From Agapanthus africanus (Eukaryota; Streptophyta; Magnoliopsida; Asparagales; Amaryllidaceae): a stretch of 64,000 bases of DNA. A program made the translations under genes and the position numbers. The notes under the pieces are model-generated. The model was not told the DNA's origin, did no database searches, and saw only the letters and a list, made by a program, of their open reading frames with translations. Location: positions 378,409,582-378,473,581 of the forward strand of contig CM057337.1 in the NCBI GenBank assembly GCA_030015575.1. The letters run 5' to 3'. Shown here piece after piece: positions 43,263-55,896 of the stretch. Numbering within the stretch: position 1 is the first letter of the stretch; each line of letters begins with the position of its first letter.

Positions 43263-46115
43263 ACTCTTTGATTGTATCATCAAAGAAGATGTTCCAACTC
43301 CGTGATGCCTGCTTTAATTCATAGATGGATTTAAGCAGCCTGCATTCCTTTCTGCTGCTCCCACTATCAATGAAGCCTTCTGGCTGATCCATAAAAACGC
43401 ATTCTTCTAAATCTCCATTTAGAAATACCGTTTTAACATCCATCTGCCAGATCTCATAATTATAGTGAGCATCGCGACTGGTCTTTGAGCATCGCGACTG
43501 GTGAAAAAGTTTCATCATAATCCAAGCCTGGTCTTGACGAAATCCTTTTGCTACCAGCCTAGCTTTATAGGTCTCCACCTGACCATCCACACCAATCTTT
43601 CTTTTAAAGATCCATTTGCACCCTATGGGTTTTACTCCAGAAGGTGCAACCTCCAAAGTCCATACTTTGTTGGTGTGCATGGATTCCATTTCGGATCTCA
43701 TGACATCCAGCCACTTCACTGAGTCACCACTCGTAATAGCTTGCTGAAAACAAATAGGGTCATCATCATCCATAATGCAATCTTCTCTATCACCATCAAT
43801 TAGAAAACCGTAGTATTTATCAGGTGGGCAAGAAGTCCTACTAGATTTACGGAGTGGCTGAGGTTCGTCGGGTTCTATTGAAACCTTAGGTTCAACCAAA
43901 TCATCGGTAATTGTTTGTGTAACTGGAATTTCTTCCAGTTCTACCGCATTGCCAACAATATCATTTGTAAAAAGTTCATTTTCTAAAAATGTGGCATACT
44001 GAGAAACAAACACTCTTTGTTCCTCCTTGTGGTAGAAAAGATATCCATACGAGTGTTTTGGATATCCTACAATTCTACACAAAATCGATCGTGCCTCGAG
44101 TTTGTCCGGATTCTGCTTTTTCACATAACCCGGACAACCCCATATCCTAACTCTTTTAAGAGATGGTCTCTTCCGATACCATATCTCATATGGAGTGGTA
44201 GAAACGGTTTTGGTCGGAACCCTGTTCAAAAGATAAATCGCAGTCTCTAATTGGTGCCCCCAGAATGATATTGGTAACTCAGCATCACTCATCATAGATC
44301 GTACCATATCTAATAGGGTACGATTCCTCATTTCCGATACACCGTTGTGCTGTGGTGTGTACGGAGGAGTGATCTGAGAGAGAATCCTATTCTCTTTTAG
44401 GAAATCTAGAAACTCTGAGCTTAAATACTCACCTCCTCGATTTGATCGAAGTTTATTGATATTTAAGCCTGTTTGTTTTTCTACTTCAGATTTATAATCC
44501 TTGAATTTTTCGAAAGCTTCGGACTTATGTTTCAATAAGAACACGTGCCCGAATCTCGATAAATCATCAGTGAAGGTTATGAAGTATGAAAAACCGCCTC
44601 TTGCATGTGTAGACATTGGTCCACATACATCACTATGTATGAGGCCTAAGAGTTCAGTGGCTCTCTCTCCGTATCCTGTAAACGGAGTTTTGGTCATTTT
44701 ACCCTTGATACAAGACTGGCAAGTCGCATAAGACTTATATTCAAATGATTTCAAATATCCATCTTTATATAGCTTGGTTAGTCTTGTTTCATTAATATGA
44801 CCAAGTCTACAATGCCAAATGAAAATTCCATTTATGTCTGAAACATTTCTTTTGTTTGTGTGTTGTATGTGAAAAACTGTATGCTGATTTAGGACGTATA
44901 TCCCGTTATTTAAAGTACCATACCCAATCAACTCTTGATTAAGGTTAATGTTCATAACATTAGATTGCAAAACAAAATTATATCCAGCATTGTCCAACAA
45001 CGATACAGATATAATATTACATAACATCGAAGGTACAAAATAACATGGGTTCAAAATCAATATACAACCTGATGGCAAACCAAGATGATACTCTCCCACT
45101 GCAGTAGCATGTATCGAGGAACCATTCCCAACCCGGAGAGTGTGATCACCTTTCTTCAAAAACCTTCTATTTCTCAGCCCCTGCACACAATTGCAGATGT
45201 GAGATCCTGATCCAGTATCTAATACCCAGGAAGAAGAGTTAATTGAAAAACAGTTTTCTGTTACAAACATACCTGAAGTGGAAGCATCACCATGCTTCTT
45301 CTTCTTGAGGTCGGCCAGGTATCCAACGCAGTTTCTCTTCCGGTGCCCAGTCTGGTGGCATTGGAAACATTCCCTTCGTCCTGTCGCAGCAACCCCTTTC
45401 TTGTCCCTTCCCGGTGCCTTTTCACTCCGCCTCTTTGCTTGATGGGATTCTTCTTCTTCTTTCCCTTGGCCTTGGCTTTCGGGACGGAGGAAGAAGATGG
45501 CCCAGCAATAAGAGCGTGAGTTTTCGCTAACTTTAGTGTGCTCTCTGTACTCCTCAACATATTGAGGAGTTCAGGTAAGGACTTCTCCATGTTGTGCATG
45601 TTGAAGTTTACAATGAATTGAGTAAAGGCAGGCGGAAGGGACTGTAGAACAATATCAACATACTACTCGTTCTCCATGGTCCAACCCAAGTCCTTAAGTT
45701 CTTCGATAAGTCCAATCATCTTCAATACATGGTCACCTACAGACGTGCCAGCAGCCATCCGCATCTGAAACAACATTCGAGATACCTCATATCGGAGAGT
45801 ACGAGATTGCTCTCCATACAACTCCTTTGTATGGAGAAAGATGTATTGAACATCCATCTTCTCATGCTGCTTCTGATGTTCATTGTTCAGAGAAGCAAGC
45901 GCGAGGCACTTGGCTGTTGCGCAGTCTATATCCTATGTCTTGCAGATTTCTTTATCCGCAACTGAAAAATCAGGGCTTGGGCTAGGAGGGGCTGGAGTAG
46001 TCAGGAGGTATCCGACCTTATCATAGGTCAGGGCAATATTCACGTTCCTTAGCCAATCTTTGTATTTCGGTCCCGTGAGTTTATTTATGTCTAATAAAAG
46101 CTTAAGTCCCGTCAT
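43263..46115 (-). pseudogene. Element D gag, protease, integrase and reverse transcriptase N-terminal part
   Basis: Minus-strand Copia gag-pol starting at ATG 46115 (MTGLKLLLDINKLTG, nearly identical to B). Gag is split by stops and shifts at about 45930, 45860 and 45660. The zinc knuckle CFQCHQTGHRKRNC is present but out of frame near 45330-45390. From 45270 an open frame of over 650 codons carries protease DTGSGS, integrase HCRLGH and C-x2-C (intact), and two of three catalytic acids. The middle one is Asn (RSNRGGEY, near 44440). Reverse transcriptase starts normally but has a 20-bp duplication with a shift near 43465-43500. It ends at the E insertion. Confidence 0.9.
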
Positions 46116-46560
46116 AGGTATCTTCCATTAGGAGAGAGAAAAGAAGACACTCAGCGATTGCTTTTGCATAATTAGATTAGTTATTAATCTTATCTAATTG
46201 ATATCTCCCACTGCTTTTTATCAAATTTCCCTTCAAACCTTTTAAAAAGAAAACTACCCAGGATTAATTGCAATCTACAAGTTTGTTAACCAGTCGGCCA
46301 GGCCAGTTTCGGTACTCCGAGGGAGGTTCCCCGTGCTTTCGCATGGTCCTAATTAAAATAAACCTCGTTTTCCTAGAGGCGTAACCCCGTTGACACCTTT
46401 CTAGACACCTACTGGATTAGCTAATTGTAAAGTGCAAAACTTTCCCGGGAGTAACTTTCACTGACAGTGGGATCGGGATCCAACTATCAAATAGAACGTA
46501 TGCAATCTCATTGCAAATTTCAACTCTTGAAATTCCCGATATGATTTTTATCCCTAGTGT

Positions 46561-46766
46561 CTTATGATCTTAACTATAGTCAACAAATCATAAGCACTTG
46601 TCAAGTTCTACCCGCCATTTCGTGATTGATTTAGATCCACCCGCATGACCCTTAACTATGATCAACAAAGTCATACGAATGTCCTAATCGATCGCATCAA
46701 ATGCTTTGTAGGAAGACATCACTTAGCTACCGTACACCACGCCTTAACTATAGTCAACAAACGTGG
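46561..46766 (-). promoter_or_regulatory. Three-hairpin leader array, element D copy
   Basis: Stems CTTATGAT/ATCATAAG (46561-46594), CGTATGAC/GTCATGCG (46642-46677) and CCACG/CGTGG (46737-46766). Heads read TTGAC-TATA-GTTAA or close variants. This is the clearest copy. Confidence 0.72.
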
Positions 46767-46936
46767 CACGGATACTAAGTACTCGGCTTCCTAAAATGGC
46801 GGAGGGCAACAGATGGTTTTTATGAAAACCCTTAATGTTTTGAACTTGATATCGTTGTAGAATCGAGTGAGAAGGAGTGGTTTAAGCTCCAGTTTTAAAA
46901 AGTCGAATGGTTCTATAGCATCTTTCTAATTTTGCT

Positions 46937-47117
46937 TAAGAGATCACTCCCGGTGAAGGGATCTCGGCTCTTTCCATATCGAATAAGGTGCAGGATATTC
47001 AAGAATACCACGATGCAAAGCAAATGTTAGATCAACTACAAAATCAAATCGAGTACTTTATAACATTTGCTAGTTTTGTTAAAGGGGTCACTCCAGGTGA
47101 AAGGATCTCAGCCCTTT
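46937..47117 (-). repeat. Tandem UUCACC hairpins, element D copy
   Basis: First hairpin 46937-46973 (AAAGAG/CTCTTA, inner TCCC/GGGA). Second hairpin 47081-47117 (AAAGGG/CCCTTT, inner TCC/GGA). Stems differ from each other and from other elements, yet pair. Confidence 0.65.
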
Positions 47118-48335
47118 TCTCATCGAATGAGGTGCAGGATATTCAAGAATACCACGATGCAAAGCAAACGCTAGAGTTACCCATTTTATTAAAAATTAGA
47201 TTCTACAACATCTTTAGGTTTCTTTTTCTTAACATTAATCACATTAATGATGTCTTATTATTTAAATTTCGTAAACAATACAGAAAAGAAACGAAAATAT
47301 AATGTACGCTTAAGCCATCCGCATTCGCCACTGTGCCCCGTCATGCACCGTCAGGTTACTTAACTAACGACAGAGCGGGGGATGGACTAGCGCGGGTGTA
47401 AAACATAAACAGTGTTTATTATATATCTCATATATAAATATAGCCATTACAGATCACAGTTGAATACATTAGATATACTAGGAATTCCGTATTTCATTCA
47501 AGCCTTAATGAAAAACCGGGTTCCACGGTCGTGATGAATGGCCAAACCCCACACTAGACCCCTACGGGTGCGGCAAACAACCCGCCAAATTCCCGAAGTA
47601 AAGCAACCTCCCGCAACAAAGTGAGCAGATCACTTGGCACTTCGAAAACCCGGTAGTTTATGCACCCCACCTTGGGTCTATCCTAGGAGAAAAAACAGTA
47701 AAAAGAAATTATACAACTGTGGCTACAATCTTAACCTGGATGTGCCCCGCAAAAGAATATTACATTGCTTTTTATGAATTACATTGAATGAAAGAAAAGG
47801 AAAAACGCTCTTCTCACACACCCCGGCCATTCATCACGACGATCCAACATATTCATATACACATACCATCAAAGAAGTGTGCAACCCCGACCAATCGATT
47901 TATTGCAATTAGTCAACGTTTCAAACACAAATTTCAAAAAGAACGGATAAACGATGTTAAAAGTTCGATTTCGAAACACTCCATATTTCCATAACACTTA
48001 GTTTACATCACATATAATCTGGAAATAATCAAACAATACCATAAATCCCTAAACCCACTGTACAGATAACCCAAAAAAATCCAAGCCCAAACCAAGTAGG
48101 AAATCCGGCGATGCCGGAAACGTTGGTCTCGTCGCCGGCCAAAGGCCGGTGGTTGGGGCACATTTTTCTAGGGTTTTCTAGTTATCATATAACAAGTATT
48201 CTGCACATGTTTAAAAAAAATTCAGAACACTTTTGAAAAATTTCTAGAGAGCAGAGTTTAAAAAATACGGGTTTTGGAGTTTTTTGGTGTTCTATGCTTT
48301 AAACGTCGTCTAATCATCTAGTTGTGGTTTAGTTA

Positions 48336-48348
48336 GGCTCTGATACCA
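48336..48348 (-). promoter_or_regulatory. Primer-binding site of D
   Basis: The minus strand reads TGGTATCAGAGCC directly after the LTR end CCTAACA. Confidence 0.92.
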
Positions 48349-50304
48349 TGTTAGGGCATGATACATGCTCCAACAACTCTTGTGAGGCAGCGGAAGTGAT
48401 AAACAAAAATTTTCTTTGCATACAACACACACTTTAGCCAAGATATAGTCTAAACAACAATTAGTGAGCCCTAAGTAGAGATGTTATCTACTATGTTAGG
48501 GGTTATACCTTGATGATCCAGTCATTCGGGTCTTCTTTGATGAACTCCTTGGCTCCTTGGACGTTGTCGATGTGCTAGATCTCCGGCCACCCAAGACCTA
48601 GATGATCCACCCGAGAGTTATCGTGCAAGCTAGAAACACTTCACAAGAGTTTAACCTAGAGACCAAGTTTGCTAGAAGAGGTCACTAGGATTATATAGAG
48701 ATTAGTGTATTGGATTAACTTAAGGTCCTAAGATTTGGATTCACATCACATGTGAGGGTTAAAGCTAGGAAGAAGAAGGAGGAGAGAAGAAGGAGAGAGA
48801 AAGTGTTTGTGATAATGAGAGAGTTCAAGCATGAGAAAATGATATAATGCAAATGAAATAATTGAAGAATATAATATAAAATTAGCATCATGCTTTAATA
48901 GTAATTCCAAAACAGTATAAAATTAAAACAACCCAATCATGCAACCATGCTTGGAATTTCTTATTTCCACCTCATTTATTTATTTTCAGAAAATAAATAA
49001 TGCCATTATGAGGTGGCACCTTCTAGAAGGTATTCTTGTAACAATTACAAGAATACCCCTGCTCCGTATACCGTATACCCGTATCCGAATTCCGAAAAAT
49101 ACGAATACTATTAATCCAATAATATAATACCGGTATCCAGCTTAAACCAAAGCCTACCAGTATTATCGTTCCGATTATTATTCCTGTAACAATTACACGA
49201 ACATAATCAAAACCCTGTCTTAACACCTTACGGCTGCCGTAACAACTTACGGCCTCTACATCTTTCTCCTGAATGAGGGAACCCTCTTTGTGGGTCTCTA
49301 AAGACTCGACAGTACGCTGGCAGTGGGTTTAACCACAAGCACGTCAGCGGCACTAGCTGTGCGTAACGGCTACCCAGGTACATGACGAATAGGCGGCCGA
49401 CGAGCAAACTCATGACAACCCCTACGAGCTTGGAAGCAACACTTACCGTACAGTCCGGTCTCTTTGTCTGATACGTCGCATAAGAAGTCTAGGGGTGGTA
49501 AATGTCAGACCCCAGTAACTTTATAAGTCATGCTGATTAACGGCCGATAACGATTCGAGAAACTACTGATAACACTTATCAGTAAATCTCGAGAACCCGG
49601 GCCAGGGATTTGATGTTATGGCCGATCAAGCATAGCACGACATCAACTCCTATACAGGGAGAGACGAAACCCCTCCTATCGCTCACTGCCTCCATGCGAT
49701 TCGGGACTGTACCCAAAATCCACCTATTTGCATGATTCAGTAGAGCCGTGGTAGGAAGAAAATCAAAGTACTGTGGGAATCATACAAGACACTATGACGA
49801 TCTCGGGTCTACAGACTAAACCTGTACAAGTGTCGCCAGAGAACTGCTATCTGACAATAGGTATATATACCATCTTGGAGTTCTCGGCGAGTCCTGTTCG
49901 GTGTACCCATTCTCCAATGTGCACCTGTGCACAATCTTTGATGTCAAACACCAATGGTTGTGGAATCAACCATCGCCCCAGGGTCAAGAAACGTACTCAC
50001 AAGTCTATTCTGGTAATACCGATGCCCTGACTCGATATACCCTCGACTAGGAACTATTAAAAGATATTCTTTTTGACTGTCCAAGCCCCACTAGTATGAT
50101 CTCATCATAATCCTGGTAGTCAAGCATAATCCTAAGGGCTTCATCAACATGCATATAAAGATATGAAATATAACACAACACATCACATGTTAAGATGAAG
50201 ATAAACCAGATAGCATACTATCATTTCGAGCAAAAATTGTTTTTGTACATATACACGCCTAGCATCCTATACAATACAGGCCTCTAGGGCATACATATCT
50301 AACA
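48349..50304 (-). repeat. Element D right LTR (its 5' LTR)
   Basis: 1956 bp, starting tgttaggg and ending atctaaca on the plus strand. It carries the conserved LTR hairpin at 49839-49885 and the intact target site of C (ttgga, 48735-48739). Confidence 0.92.
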
Positions 50305-52202
50305 CGTATACGCATCTTGACCCATATGATGGGCGATGGATGATCCCATATCCATCGGTTTTTGACATCAAAGATGGTATGCGGGTGCTCAGTGGAGACT
50401 GGGTACACTGAATAGACTCGCTGAGAAATCCTAGATGATGTTATACCTATCGTCAGATAGCAGTTCTCTGGTGACACTGGTACTGGTTAGCCTATAGACC
50501 CGAGATCGTCATTGAGCCTTGTGTGATTTCCACTTTGCTTTGATTTCCACCTTACCACGTTCAAGAGAACGTGCAAAATGGTGGCTTTTGGGTACAGTCC
50601 CGAATCGCATGGAAGAAATGAGCGATAGGAAGGGTTTCGTCTCTCCCGGTATTAGGGGATGATGTTGCGCTGCGTTCGATTGGCTATAACTGGAAGTCCA
50701 TGGCCAGGGCTGATATGGACATCTACTGGTAAGTGTTATCAGTAGTTTCTCGACCCGTTATGAGCCTCATATCGACACAACTTATTGGTTACTGGGGTCT
50801 GACGTTTACCACCCCTAGACTGGATATGCGACATATCAGACGAAGAGACCGGACTGTACGGGAGTGTTTCCGATTGGATTCACAGGAGTATGTACAGGCT
50901 TGCTTGTTGATCGTCTGATCGCTCAATACCCCGTGGCTGTTACGTTTAGCTGACCTCTTGCAACTTGTGGGTGTTTGATATGATCATCATCTACTGCCGG
51001 CGTATTGACGAGTCTTTAGACTCCGACACAGAGGTTTCCTGGCTCCGGCGAAACAGAGTAGGAGCACATATATGATATGTGCGGGACCGAGATTAATACG
51101 ATATGAGATACCGTATTCTATTCTTGCGATATGTGATATCGGCCGGATATATGTGATATAGCCGGGTTATTGGATTAAGTGTTGATTCGATAAAAAGATA
51201 CATATTATATTAGTCGATTATATGTAATATAGACGGGTTATTAAATCAAGTGTTGATTTAATAATTTAATATATAATTATATATGTAATATAGTACATTA
51301 CATTCTCTAATATATGCTCACTTAAATGATTCTTTTTCTCACATGATAATGCATTGATATAAATGTTATATATGTTAATTGTATTATTTTCTTTTCTTAC
51401 ATTAAACATTATATATGTGATATATAATATTGTAGCATTCTATGTTACAAATGCAACTAGGGTTTATTAGATTAAACCATGCTAGGGTTTAAATTAGGGT
51501 TAACATTTTCATTTTAGTTAATTCTAAATTATGGATTAAAGTTAAGATAATTTGTTATGTTGACTTTGTCCACCCTTTAGATATTTGCTAGATATTTGTT
51601 AATCTAACCTTTTAGCCCTAACCTATGGTTTATTCTGTACAAGGGTTAAGCATGCCATGCTTAACCTATGGTTGCTTTTCTAACCTCAATAATAATTCAT
51701 TGATCACACTTCATCTTCTTCTTCCTCTCAAAGAGCTCACTAGCTTTTTCTTTTGTGATGAATTAAAGTGAGATAAAGAAAACTAAAGAGAGAAAAATTC
51801 CTACTTTATCATCCTCATCTACTCTTGCTACTTAGATTAAGGCGTTTGCTTCACTAATACCTCATTAGTGAAGTGAAAGCTAGGGTTTGTGTTTCCTCAA
51901 TGTAGATCATCTTGGATTGTGAAGCCTTCAAGTAAGGATGTCTCATTCACCTCATAGAGCCTCTCTAGAGTCCGGTAGCATAATGATCGCAGCGAAGGGA
52001 CCTCAATTCGGAACTTATGAAGCGAAGGAACGGACTACAAAGATTGTAATCCCTAACTCTTAGATGTTAAGTTGTTAACATGTTGTTTTGTTGGATTCTT
52101 TAGCTTAAGATTCATGGTTTGGGTTATCTAGAATGGCAAAAATTTAAACTTGGCATGGATGATGCCTCCCAAAACCTTGCTGCCATTATAGGTAACCCAA
52201 CA
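50305..52202 (+). mobile_element. Element F: 3' part of a plus-oriented Copia LTR, probably solo
   Basis: Begins inside the conserved LTR core (counterpart of 22770 in A, opposite orientation) where D inserted. It is related to the A/C LTRs and ends near ggtaacccaaca at 52202, aligned with the A end gaaccctaca. No PBS follows, so it is a solo LTR or a truncated element. Its first 300 or so bp lie beyond D, outside the window. It is strongly diverged, hence old. Confidence 0.72.
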
Positions 52203-54890
52203 CCGCCAACTCCTCGAATCGGGTATACTCATAGCTTAGAATCGAGAAAACTCGTGGTGAACGCCTCGAAATATCATATCAAGAGAAATCACGTTTCTAA
52301 AGCAATACATAATTACCTTTGAAATATAACAGCGGTTCTCAAATCCAGAGATCTCATGAAAACAGCATCTCAAGAATATAACCATAATGTACGATAAATG
52401 CAACATTGAGTAGTAATATGAGCATATAGAGTATATCATGCAAGCATGTCAAGTGATAGTACTGAACAATGAATGTACTATAAAGTTAAGAATAATATCA
52501 TGATACAGCAATTCTACTGTGTAAGTGGCATGGTAACTACCGATGATGAATGTGTGTGAGCCGGCAAATCCGTGTAAGTGTAACATGCGCATCAACAGTA
52601 ATTGTGCAGGTGTACTAGCAGATGATATTATTTAACAATAAATACGTGTAACATGCGCATCAACAGTAATTGTGCAGGTGTACTAGCAGATGATATTATT
52701 TAACAATAAATACCGGAAACATGATAGGTATCACACGAGAAATAATCCAATATAAACATGATCTATAATAAGATAGCTTCTTTATGTCGACTATCCCGCC
52801 TCATAGTATCAAATGACGCAATATCCTCGATCATCATCCTCAATTCATGAGCGCGGATCAAACATTCGGTAAACGCATTGCGTATGGTAATCCATCGTAA
52901 GGTGTCACAAACAGAGTTAGGAATCTATCGTCTTATTCACCAACAAAGGTATGGAACTAATGTCTCGTATGGCATATCTTATCAATCACATAACATATCT
53001 ATATCAATCTTATATCATGTCATCTTGAATATACGCCGTATCTTGTTAATCTCAAGTCATATCGATCTCGATCTCATATCCTACCATTATCAACTCATAC
53101 TTGTCCTCTTTCAATTCATACTTATCATGATTCATTTTCTCATTTCATATTCTCATATATCAATCCGAGTCATTTATATCTATCATCTCAATATCCCACA
53201 TCATGTTGTCTTATATACCTATATCATATTCTCAATCCAATATACCCATTAATGTCAACTTTTATCATATCATCTTTTACTAAATCCTATAATCATGTCC
53301 GTAAGTTCGTAGCATATCCTTTACCAAAATTATAATTTATAAACGATCTTCCTTATCAATGGTTGCAGGGGTGCTATACTCCATCCACCAGACTTTCCCC
53401 GTAGATATAAATCTACTCACCTTTTAAAATCCTCGCTTAGCCGAAGTCAATGTGCTTCGTCGTCTCGGAAGTCCGCGCGATGGTACCTATAATCAATAGA
53501 CAATCGCAATACTATTAAAACCAATATCCGAAAACCGATACGTCATACAAATTGCTTATAGGTTAGAATCTATAGTTTATGTATGCAAAAACAATCAAAC
53601 AACCCTCATCGTTGACGTACAAACGTCCAACGACCAATTCAAATCCAAATACCAAAACAAGGAATTCAAATATCTTAAAAACATTGCCAAAACACTCTTA
53701 AGTAGCTCCCAGATTTGGGCTCAGGTCAATTGGGACTAAACAAATAAGTACAGGGGATAGATTATAGGGTAAGTGAGTTACAGGAAAAACCACAACACCT
53801 ATGCAAAAAGGAGGCCCGGCGAAAGTGTGCTAAAATCCGGTGTCGCCGGCCATGTTGAGGAGTTTTGGTTTCGTATTTTTGTGGTAGTCTTCTAGTGGTT
53901 TATCTAGGTCTATGTACTTGTTTGATTATCTTATAAATGACCCATGTTGCTCCAAATACCCAGTAGTCCTCTACGTATAACAAAACCGACACGGGAAAAT
54001 TCTAAGTTCGTGTATCGGGTTCTATTCTCTGTTTTGGTCCAGAAAAGAAATCTCTAAGGTCTTGCAACACTCACTGCACCTCTATTGCATCCTTACAAGT
54101 TCACAAATCACTAAACGTCCACTTGCAAATTTCCAAGATCATAATACTCACTAAATCAAATTCTAAACTAAACTAGGATACATAAAACACAATAACATAA
54201 CTAAAGGAAAGGAAATGTACCTCATTTGGAAACTTAGGAAAATTCTTGAGTTGCCCAAAGTTTTCAAAATCCAAACTTGAATGGTTCAAAGGGTTTAGGA
54301 TGAGGGTGTGTATCTTTTTAATGAAGGTGGCATGGGGTTTTGAAAAAGGATTGGAGATGATACATGGAGGTAGTGAAGGTTGAAGGAGATGAAGAAATTA
54401 TGAAGAAGAGAAGAAAAATGAAGAAGGAAAAAGAATGAAGTAGAAGTCAAAGGTTCTCTCTCTCTCTCTTAATCTCGCTCTTTCTTAAGCTCACTCTCTC
54501 TCCCTAAATATCTCGTTTATTTTTCTTTCAAATATCTCATGGCATCTATTTCTTAAAACCAAAAGAATTGAACACGCATGTAACCAAATGCAACATGACA
54601 TAGTGCACGACCATGGAAAAATGTAGAATTACGGGTTTGGCATAACCGTGATTAGTAGTGCAATAATCAATTTAATTTAAACTTGCATATATTTAATTAT
54701 AAAAATGCAAAAAACCGATAAATATCTTTTTAATGAATAAATCATTTTAATCTCCACTTATATTCTAAATATCGGTATATAATAATACCATTTTACGAAA
54801 AACCCTATTCGCAAATCGAATAATTTTCGCAAAACATATTATTTTAATATAAATTTCCAAAATAATATTTTATATTTCTGAAATGTTACA
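52203..54890 (-). repeat. Element G: minus-oriented Gypsy LTR, cut by F
   Basis: Related to H and E LTRs. 52250-52360 aligns with H 57640-57740, and 53370-53420 aligns with H 58370-58415 and E 33340-33380. It ends gaaatgttaca, followed by a reversed polypurine tract. The rest of this LTR lies on the far side of F. It is AT-rich and decayed, with no coding content. Confidence 0.75.
52578..52713. repeat. Perfect 68-bp tandem duplication
   Basis: Copies at 52578-52645 and 52646-52713 are identical, while the surrounding LTR is decayed, so the duplication is recent. It contains no gene. Confidence 0.95.
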
Positions 54891-55896
54891 ATCTTTCCCC
54901 CTTAAATAAATTCAGTCCCCGAATTTAAATTTAAATCCTCAAATACTAAAACATTTCAATAATCAGCTCAAATCAACGGGGCTCCGAAATCACGGAAAAT
55001 ACATAAATACCACTGCGGATCGTGTGCACCTGAAAACGAGTGTGAAACTCAAAATCGAACTCCGTCAAGCGTCATGCAATCATCAGAGTTATAAAGGAAA
55101 TACAAATATCAAATTCCACTAATGGAATCCAAATGCACTATAGTAAATTTATAATACGTATATAGCATGCATCTTTGTAAAACCATTTTAAAAGCTGAAT
55201 AACTCATGCCAAATCTTTCACAAATCGACGTGCTATGCGTAGCTCACGGCAAAAGTGGCGGGCGATCATGGAAGGTAGTAAATATGTACTTATATTTGTT
55301 TTGCTCAAATTATACGACCCGCTTTTTTGAATTATCCCAGAAGGTTCTCTTTATAAAATTTCGTGTCACTCACGGATACATAGGAAATAGCGAGACTATA
55401 GCTCCTTTATGAAAACCTTTTTGGTAACTTTTCATCCATGCAAAAGTACTCAAGCACTGTCCTAAGACCATTCCTGCTCGGCTACTATACAATATAGTAT
55501 CCATCATCAAAACGCGATACTCATAAATAAAATCAGCCTCAAAAAGCGTATACAACATCACGTGCGTCTGTTGCACACGGAAATCAAATCCAATACAGGT
55601 GCCACAATATGCACAAAAGCAAATATAAGCGCAATGGGTGTGCACGAAAGCATCTATCCAGTGCAACGGATGTGCACAAGAACAATATCAAGCGAATCTA
55701 TAGTGCACGAAAATCTCAACCCAGTGCAACTAATATGCACGAATGAAAATCCCAATCAAATGAATCCAATAAAAATCCCAATCAAGTGCATCCAATCAAG
55801 CATGAATAAAAATCGCAATCAAGTGCATCCAATCATTCATGAATAAAAATCTCTATCGAGTGCATCCGGTGTGCACAAAATCTTATATCATGCGCG
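54891..55896 (-). other. Element G internal remnant beside its 3' LTR
   Basis: Starts with a reversed PPT (atctttccccctt) and a ccccgaattta block that mirrors E just before its PPT (39465-39498). The rest has no recognisable pol motif and ends in a minisatellite. There is no PBS before H, so the internal region is mostly deleted, or H is a separate insertion. Confidence 0.55.
55745..55876. repeat. 37-bp minisatellite
   Basis: Two good 37-bp units (about 55769-55842) with partial units on either side, of the form aaaaatcncaatcaagtgcatccaatc. GTGCAC-containing relatives extend upstream to about 55640. Confidence 0.8.

Larger units (their letters stand above)
46116..48335 (-). promoter_or_regulatory. 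Element D leader
   Basis: About 2.2 kb of non-coding leader with the shared architecture. It has a GNRA-type hairpin (46332-46345), a hairpin near 46510-46530 (TTTCAAGAGTTGAAA), the three-hairpin array (46561-46766), tandem UUCACC hairpins (46937-47117), a CGTTAG-type hairpin near 47348-47368, and two GC-rich hairpins (48105-48117 and 48135-48149). No coding signal was seen. Confidence 0.75.
29180..50304 (-). mobile_element. Element D: Ty1/Copia retrotransposon, left end off-window, split by E
   Basis: Minus-strand element with a complete 5' LTR on the right and a 3' LTR on the left that was cut by C. It has gag-pol on both sides of Gypsy element E, a leader, a PBS and a PPT. Unlike A and C it keeps gag. 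Its LTRs (1956 bp) form a separate family. The likely TSD base string on the right is cgtat (50305-50309); the left copy is outside. Confidence 0.9.

Noticed and set aside
43465..43500. Duplicated gagcatcgcgactggt in D as a functional repeat
   Set aside because: A small duplication that shifts the RT frame. The other elements have a single, different sequence here, so it is a lesion.
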